64,000 bases of DNA from Sphingomonadales bacterium UBA2369 (lineage in GTDB: Bacteria; Pseudomonadota; Alphaproteobacteria; Sphingomonadales; Sphingomonadaceae), in the NCBI GenBank assembly GCA_002344055.1, contig DDTH01000014.1, forward strand, positions 287,636 through 351,635. The letters are read 5' to 3'. This document shows, one piece after another, positions 60,183 through 64,000 of this stretch (its first letter is position 1; every line of letters starts with the position of its first letter). The position numbers and the translations under genes are program-made. The notes below the pieces were generated by a model. The model worked only from the letters and a program-made list of their open reading frames with translations. It did not search any database and had not been told where the DNA came from.

Positions 60183-60418
60183 CCGCCGGACAGAGGCGGG
60201 AAGAAAGCCATCTCCGCGCCCTCCGACACGACCGCATCGTCCGCCACGATCTGATCGCCGATACAGCCGCGCACGCCGTCGCCAAGCAGCGCCGCCGCCT
60301 GCGGGAAATGTTCGCCCAAGGCGCGCCGTGCGTCACCAACCGTCGCGCCGGGCGCGACCGCGAGGTCCACTTCGCGGCCGATCGCTTCGGCGAGGTTGCC
60401 GTAGAGGAAGAGCTTCAC
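60179..60418 (-). CDS. moaD: molybdopterin synthase sulfur carrier subunit MoaD
   Basis: A 79-residue ubiquitin-fold protein ending in FFPPLSGG, the Gly-Gly tail that carries the thiocarboxylate. GTG 60418 (VKLFLYGNLAEAIG) matches the family N-terminus; an upstream in-frame ATG at 60454 would add twelve basic residues. It is the first gene of moaD-E-B-C-DUF411, divergent from the E1 gene. Confidence 0.93.
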   Translation of the reverse strand: MKLFLYGNLAEAIGREVDLAVAPGATVGDARRALGEHFPQAAALLGDGVRGCIGDQIVADDAVVSEGAEMAFFPPLSGG

Positions 60419-60484
60419 GGTCCGGCGTTTCCGCTTTTGCGTGAGGCCGCGCAAGCCGCTAGAGCGCGGGAAAGATCAGAAACG

Positions 60485-62590
60485 ATGGAGAGTAGGCCGG
60501 TGGCTGACATGGCCAGCGCGCAAGTGCCCGCAACGGATTCGCGCGAGCAGGGGCCGGACAAGTCGCCCGACCCCGCCTTTAACTGGCGCCGGATCGCCCA
60601 TCTGGTCCGGCTGAGCCGCGCGCTCGACCGGCTGGAGGAAGAGGAACTCGTCCCGGCGCGGAAGGTGCTCTACCAGTTCAGCGCGCGCGGGCACGACATG
60701 GCGCAGGTCATGCTCGGCACCCTCCTGACCGAGAAGACCGATGCGGTCTGCGGCTATTATCGCTCGCGGCCGCTGCTGCTGGCGCTCGGCGTGCCGATCG
60801 CGGATGCGCTCGGCTCCAACATGGGCCGGGCGGGGGGCTATTCGGACGGCCGCGACATCGGCGTCGTGTTCAACTTCCCCAATCCCGACGGACCTTCCGC
60901 CTTGCCCATGTCGGGCGGCGTCGGCGCGCAATATACGCCGACCGCGGGCTGGGCGCAGGCGATCACTTATTACGCCAATGTGCTGGACGACCCGGCCTAT
61001 GCGCAGTCGATCGCGGTGGTGCTGGGCGGGGACGCATCGGTGGCGACCAACGGCTTCTGGTCGGCTTTGACCATTGCGACGACGCAAAAATTGCCGATGC
61101 TCTTCTCGATCGAGGACAATGGCTACGGCATTTCGGTGCCTTCGGACTTCCAGACTCCCGGCGGCGACATCGCTGCCAACCTCGCAAGCTTCGGCAACCT
61201 CAAGATCTTCGCCGGCGACGGCACCGATCCGCACGAGGCGGCGCGGCTGGTCAAGGAAGCGGTTGCTTACGTGCGGGGCCATCACGGTCCGGCTCTGCTG
61301 CGGCTGAAGGTGCCGCGCCTGCAGGGCCACTCCTATCAGGACACGCAGGCCTACAAGGTCCCCGAATTCGTCCAGTCCGAGTGGGAGCGCGATCCATTCC
61401 CGAAGCTGCAGGCGATGTTCGATCCGGCCGAATGGGAGCGGATTGGCGAGGAAGTGGACAAGATTGTCGCCGAGGCCCTGGCCGAGGCGGAGGCACGCCC
61501 GGTCGCAGAGCCGGAAAGCGTCATGCGGCATCTCTTCTACGAGGGCGAATTGCAGGCCGAGGGCGGCCAGTGGGTGCATGGCTATGACGCCCCCTGGGCG
61601 CACGATGCCGCGCGTTCCGAAGGCCCGCGCATCACTATGGCGGCGGCGATCCGCCGCACGCTCGATCAGGAATTGAGCGCCAATCCGCGCATGCTGCTGT
61701 TCGGCGAGGATATCGGGCCGAAGGGCGGTGTCCATGGCGTGACGCAGGGCTTGCAGGAGAAGCACGGGTTCGACCGCGTGTTTGATACCAGCCTCAGCGA
61801 GGAAGGCATAATCGGCCGTGCCGTCGGCCTCGCCGCCGCTGGCCTGCTGCCCGTGCCGGAAATCCAGTTCCGCAAATATGCCGAACCGGCGCTGGAGCAG
61901 ATCAACGATTGCGGCACGATGCGCTGGCGCACCAACAACCGCTTCGCCGCGCCGATGGTGCTCCGCATGCCGGTCGGCTTTCTGAAATGCGGCGATCCCT
62001 GGCACAGCCAGACCAACGAGGTGCAGTTCGTCCACAATCCCGGTTGGCTGGTCGCGGTGCCGAGCAACACGGAGGATGCGGTCGGCCTGCTGCGCGCGGC
62101 CTTGCGCGGCAACGATCCCGCCGTGTTCCTCGAACATCGCGCAATGCTGGACGACAGCTGGGCGCGGCGACCCTGGCCGGGCGACGATTATGTCCTGCCG
62201 TTCGGGCGCGCCCGCAAGACCCGCGAGGGCGATGCGATCACCATCGTCAGCTGGGGCGCGATGGTCCCGCGCTGCGAGGAGGCACTGGGCGATCGCTCCG
62301 GTGACGTGATCGACCTGCGCACCCTCGTGCCGTGGGATCGCGAGATGGTGCTGGAAAGCGTGCGCCGCACCCGCCGCTGCCTGATCGTGCATGAGGATCT
62401 GCGCTCTGGCGGCTTCGGCGCCGAGATTGCCGCGGTGGTGGCGGACGAGGCATTCCTCGACCTCGACGCCCCGGTCGCGCGCGTCACGATGCCGGACATT
62501 CCCAGCCCGCATAACCCGGTGCTGCTCGACTGGGCGGTGCCATCAGTCGCGGCGATCCGCGCGAAGATCGACGAACTGGTGGCGTTCTGA
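60485..62590 (+). CDS. 2-oxoacid dehydrogenase E1, fused alpha and beta subunits
   Basis: A 701-residue thiamine-diphosphate enzyme. The alpha part (about 35-340) has the TPP motif GGDASVATNGFW...EDNGYGIS and the alpha-helix DALGSNMGRAGG. The beta part (about 375-701) has FGEDIGPKGGVHGVT and TSLSEEGIIGRAVGLA. Fusion of the two chains is known in branched-chain-type dehydrogenases. With the E2 that follows, it decarboxylates a 2-oxoacid, probably branched-chain. ATG 60485 is chosen; ATG 60509 is an alternative. Confidence 0.9.
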   Translation: MESRPVADMASAQVPATDSREQGPDKSPDPAFNWRRIAHLVRLSRALDRLEEEELVPARKVLYQFSARGHDMAQVMLGTLLTEKTDAVCGYYRSRPLLLALGVPIADALGSNMGRAGGYSDGRDIGVVFNFPNPDGPSALPMSGGVGAQYTPTAGWAQAITYYANVLDDPAYAQSIAVVLGGDASVATNGFWSALTIATTQKLPMLFSIEDNGYGISVPSDFQTPGGDIAANLASFGNLKIFAGDGTDPHEAARLVKEAVAYVRGHHGPALLRLKVPRLQGHSYQDTQAYKVPEFVQSEWERDPFPKLQAMFDPAEWERIGEEVDKIVAEALAEAEARPVAEPESVMRHLFYEGELQAEGGQWVHGYDAPWAHDAARSEGPRITMAAAIRRTLDQELSANPRMLLFGEDIGPKGGVHGVTQGLQEKHGFDRVFDTSLSEEGIIGRAVGLAAAGLLPVPEIQFRKYAEPALEQINDCGTMRWRTNNRFAAPMVLRMPVGFLKCGDPWHSQTNEVQFVHNPGWLVAVPSNTEDAVGLLRAALRGNDPAVFLEHRAMLDDSWARRPWPGDDYVLPFGRARKTREGDAITIVSWGAMVPRCEEALGDRSGDVIDLRTLVPWDREMVLESVRRTRRCLIVHEDLRSGGFGAEIAAVVADEAFLDLDAPVARVTMPDIPSPHNPVLLDWAVPSVAAIRAKIDELVAF

Positions 62591-62592
62591 GC

Positions 62593-63834
62593 ATGATCGA
62601 CATCATCGTTCCGATGGAAGGCGAGGGGACGCAGGCAATCGTCGCGCGCTGGCTGAAGGCCGTCGGCGACACGGTCACCGAGCATGAGCCCTTGGTCGAG
62701 CTGGAAACCGACAAGGTCGCGATGGAGGTTCCGGCGCCCGCTAGCGGGGTGCTGCGGGAGATATTGCTCGGTGCGGATGCGGAGGCGGCACCGGGGGCGC
62801 TGCTGGGAAGGATGGCCGTCGGCGGTGAGACCGATACCCCCAACCCCGCTCATGTCGAGCGAAGTCGAGACACTCGTTCGAGCGAAGGCGAGAAAAGGGG
62901 CCTCGACTTCGCTCGGCAGGGCCTCTCGACTTCGCTCGAGGTGAGCGGTCTTGGGACAGCGGCACTGAGGGAATTGCGCCTCTCCCCCTCGGTGAAACGC
63001 GCCTGTCTACAGCACGACATCGATCCCACGCGCATCGTCGGCACCGGCCGTAACGGCCGCGTCACCCGCGCCGACGTGGATAAGCTCGTCGCTTCCGGCG
63101 GCCAAAAGAAGTCGTCCGCCCCCGCGCTCGCCTCCCGCGACGTCCCGCACGACCGCATGCGGCTGAAGATCGCCGAGAACATGCTCGCCTCGGTCACCCA
63201 GGCGCCGCACGTCACCGCCGTCTTCGAGGCCGATTTCACCGCGATCATGCGCCACCGCGAGCGGCACAAGGCGGCGTTCGCGGCCAAGGGCATCAAGCTG
63301 ACCTACACTGCCTACTTTGTCGCCGCAGCGGCGGAGGCGATGAAGGCGGCGCCCGCGATCAACAGCCGCTGGCATGAAGACCGGCTCGAACTGTTCGGCG
63401 ACGTGAATATCGGCGTCGGCACCGCGCTGGGCGAAAAGGGTCTGATCGTCCCCGTCTTGCGAAACACCGAGCAACTCGACCTCGAAGGCATCGCGGCCGG
63501 GCTCGATCAACTGGTCGACAAGGCCCGCAACGAGAAATTGACCGGCAAGGACGTTTCCGGCGGCACCTTCACCATCTCCAACCACGGCGTCTCCGGCTCG
63601 CTCTTCGCCAGCCCGATCATCATCGCCCAGCCACAATCGGCCATCCTCGGCATCGGCAAATTGGAGAAGCGCGTGGTAGTGCGCGAAGTGGACGGCGTCG
63701 ACACGATCCAGATCCGCCCGCTCGCTTATGTGAGCCTGACCATCGATCATCGCGTCGTCGACGGCCACCAGACCAACGCCTGGCTGTCCCGCTTCGTGGA
63801 GATTTTGGAAGGCTGGCCGGTTGACGCTATCTAG
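62593..63834 (+). CDS. dihydrolipoamide acyltransferase E2
   Basis: A 413-residue E2. The lipoyl domain (about 1-77) bears the lipoylated Lys in ELETDKVAMEV. The linker (about 85-117) contains an in-frame palindromic element. The peripheral subunit-binding domain (LSPSVKRACLQHDIDPTRIVGTGRNGRVTRADV) and catalytic domain follow, ending with active-site His-Asp in LTIDHRVVDGHQTN. It starts two bases after the E1 stop, so the two are co-translated. The E3 gene is not in the window. Confidence 0.93.
   Translation: MIDIIVPMEGEGTQAIVARWLKAVGDTVTEHEPLVELETDKVAMEVPAPASGVLREILLGADAEAAPGALLGRMAVGGETDTPNPAHVERSRDTRSSEGEKRGLDFARQGLSTSLEVSGLGTAALRELRLSPSVKRACLQHDIDPTRIVGTGRNGRVTRADVDKLVASGGQKKSSAPALASRDVPHDRMRLKIAENMLASVTQAPHVTAVFEADFTAIMRHRERHKAAFAAKGIKLTYTAYFVAAAAEAMKAAPAINSRWHEDRLELFGDVNIGVGTALGEKGLIVPVLRNTEQLDLEGIAAGLDQLVDKARNEKLTGKDVSGGTFTISNHGVSGSLFASPIIIAQPQSAILGIGKLEKRVVVREVDGVDTIQIRPLAYVSLTIDHRVVDGHQTNAWLSRFVEILEGWPVDAI
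62851..62943. repeat. palindromic repeat element inserted in frame within E2
   Basis: Arm 62851-62873 (TGTCGAGCGAAGTCGAGAC core) is inverted at 62922-62943 (TCTCGACTTCGCTCGAG core), with two further imperfect units at 62877-62894 and 62901-62916. The set can fold into stem-loops. The length is in frame, adding about 31 residues (VERSRDTRSSEGEKRG and following) to the flexible linker. Such GTCGAGCGAAG palindromes resemble mobile intergenic repeats of sphingomonads. Confidence 0.8.
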
Positions 63835-63855
63835 GTCGGAACGCAAGGAACGAGC

Positions 63856-64000
63856 ATGTACACGACCGAACTGAGCAAGAGCGCGTCTGGCGCTAACGTC
63901 CAGGGCATCGAAGACCCTGCAAAGCTCGCCGCCTTCGAGGCGCGGGTGGCGGCGGACGAGTTTATCGAGCCGAAGGACTGGATGCCGGAGGCCTATCGCC
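63856..64000 (+). CDS. PaaA-like phenylacetyl-CoA epoxidase subunit (partial)
   Basis: ATG 63856, with AAGGAACGAGC upstream, is open to the window end (48 codons). The sequence DPAKLAAFEARVAADEFIEP and KDWMPEAYR resembles the N-terminus of PaaA, the oxygenase subunit that epoxidises phenylacetyl-CoA. It starts 21 bases after the E2 stop and may share the transcript. The assignment rests on this short part only. Confidence 0.65.
   Translation, partial: MYTTELSKSASGANVQGIEDPAKLAAFEARVAADEFIEPKDWMPEAYR

Noticed and set aside
60476..62512. 678-codon minus-strand frame opposite the E1 gene
   Set aside because: Antisense shadow of the E1 gene, whose motifs are unmistakable.
1..64000. CRISPR arrays, tRNA and rRNA genes
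   Set aside because: No regularly spaced repeats of CRISPR type, cloverleaf-like sequence ending in CCA or rRNA segment was noticed; the only short regular repeats are those after tniQ.

Overview
The window is high-GC DNA from an alphaproteobacterium, most likely a sphingomonad. This rests on the gene families (PmtA, TonB receptor, fused E1 alpha-beta dehydrogenase, MoaDEBC), an alphaproteobacterial GTTC-N7-GTTC LexA box, and a palindromic repeat of a type I associate with these genomes. No rRNA, tRNA or CRISPR array was seen.

About 1-38.8 kb is accessory. (i) 1-14.7 kb is a metal and thiol-stress region, mostly on the minus strand. It holds a czcCBA efflux operon followed by a small CDF transporter, an SRPBCC protein and a P1B-4 ATPase. 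A second operon encodes a 1-Cys peroxiredoxin, a CDF transporter, a persulfide dioxygenase, DsbB and a DsbA-like protein. A methyltransferase gene starts at the left edge. Three near-identical MerR-type promoters (TTGACC, 18-19 bp spacer with a dyad) drive these transcripts, but no merR gene lies in the window. (ii) 14.3-17.3 kb carries a His-rich secreted peptide, a methyltransferase and a divergent arsR/ACR3-like pair sharing an inverted-repeat operator. (iii) 17.7-22.3 kb has a HEPN/DUF3644 protein, a LexA-box umuDC operon whose umuD has an in-frame stop, an unknown gene and a secreted nuclease. (iv) 22.3-25.6 kb is a His-Xaa-Ser (Hxs) locus, hxsB-hxsC-hxsA, translationally coupled and followed by the nuclease; hxsD was not found. 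(v) 26.5-32.3 kb is the most striking part. A divergent XRE and ImmA/IrrE pair, reminiscent of CapH/CapP, faces a four-gene operon: a class III nucleotide cyclase (PycC-like), an E2-E1 fusion (Cap2-like), a JAMM protease (Cap3-like) and a cyclic-nucleotide-binding TIR effector (PycTIR-like). This looks like a Pycsar anti-phage system combined with the ubiquitin-like conjugation module of type II CBASS. (vi) 32.6-38.8 kb has a Swt1-type HEPN protein, a frameshifted RES toxin-like gene, a remnant of a second umuC, tniQ and short repeats resembling a Tn7/Tn5053-type transposon end.

From about 38.8 kb the content looks like core chromosome. It includes a CPBP-family membrane protein, a Baeyer-Villiger-type monooxygenase and an FKBP isomerase. 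A tightly overlapping shikimate operon follows, whose first gene fuses class II DAHP synthase to EPSP synthase, then aroC, aroB and aroE. Next are PmtA, a membrane protein, a GDSL autotransporter, a class III aminotransferase divergent from phosphatidylserine decarboxylase, an M20 peptidase, a class I aminotransferase and a TonB receptor. A moaD-moaE-moaB-moaC-DUF411 operon and a 2-oxoacid dehydrogenase E1/E2 pair follow. The window ends in a gene resembling paaA.

The accessory half combines metal and arsenic resistance, SOS mutagenesis and several anti-phage or toxin-like genes, and ends beside tniQ, which fits a large composite mobile element whose left end lies outside the window.
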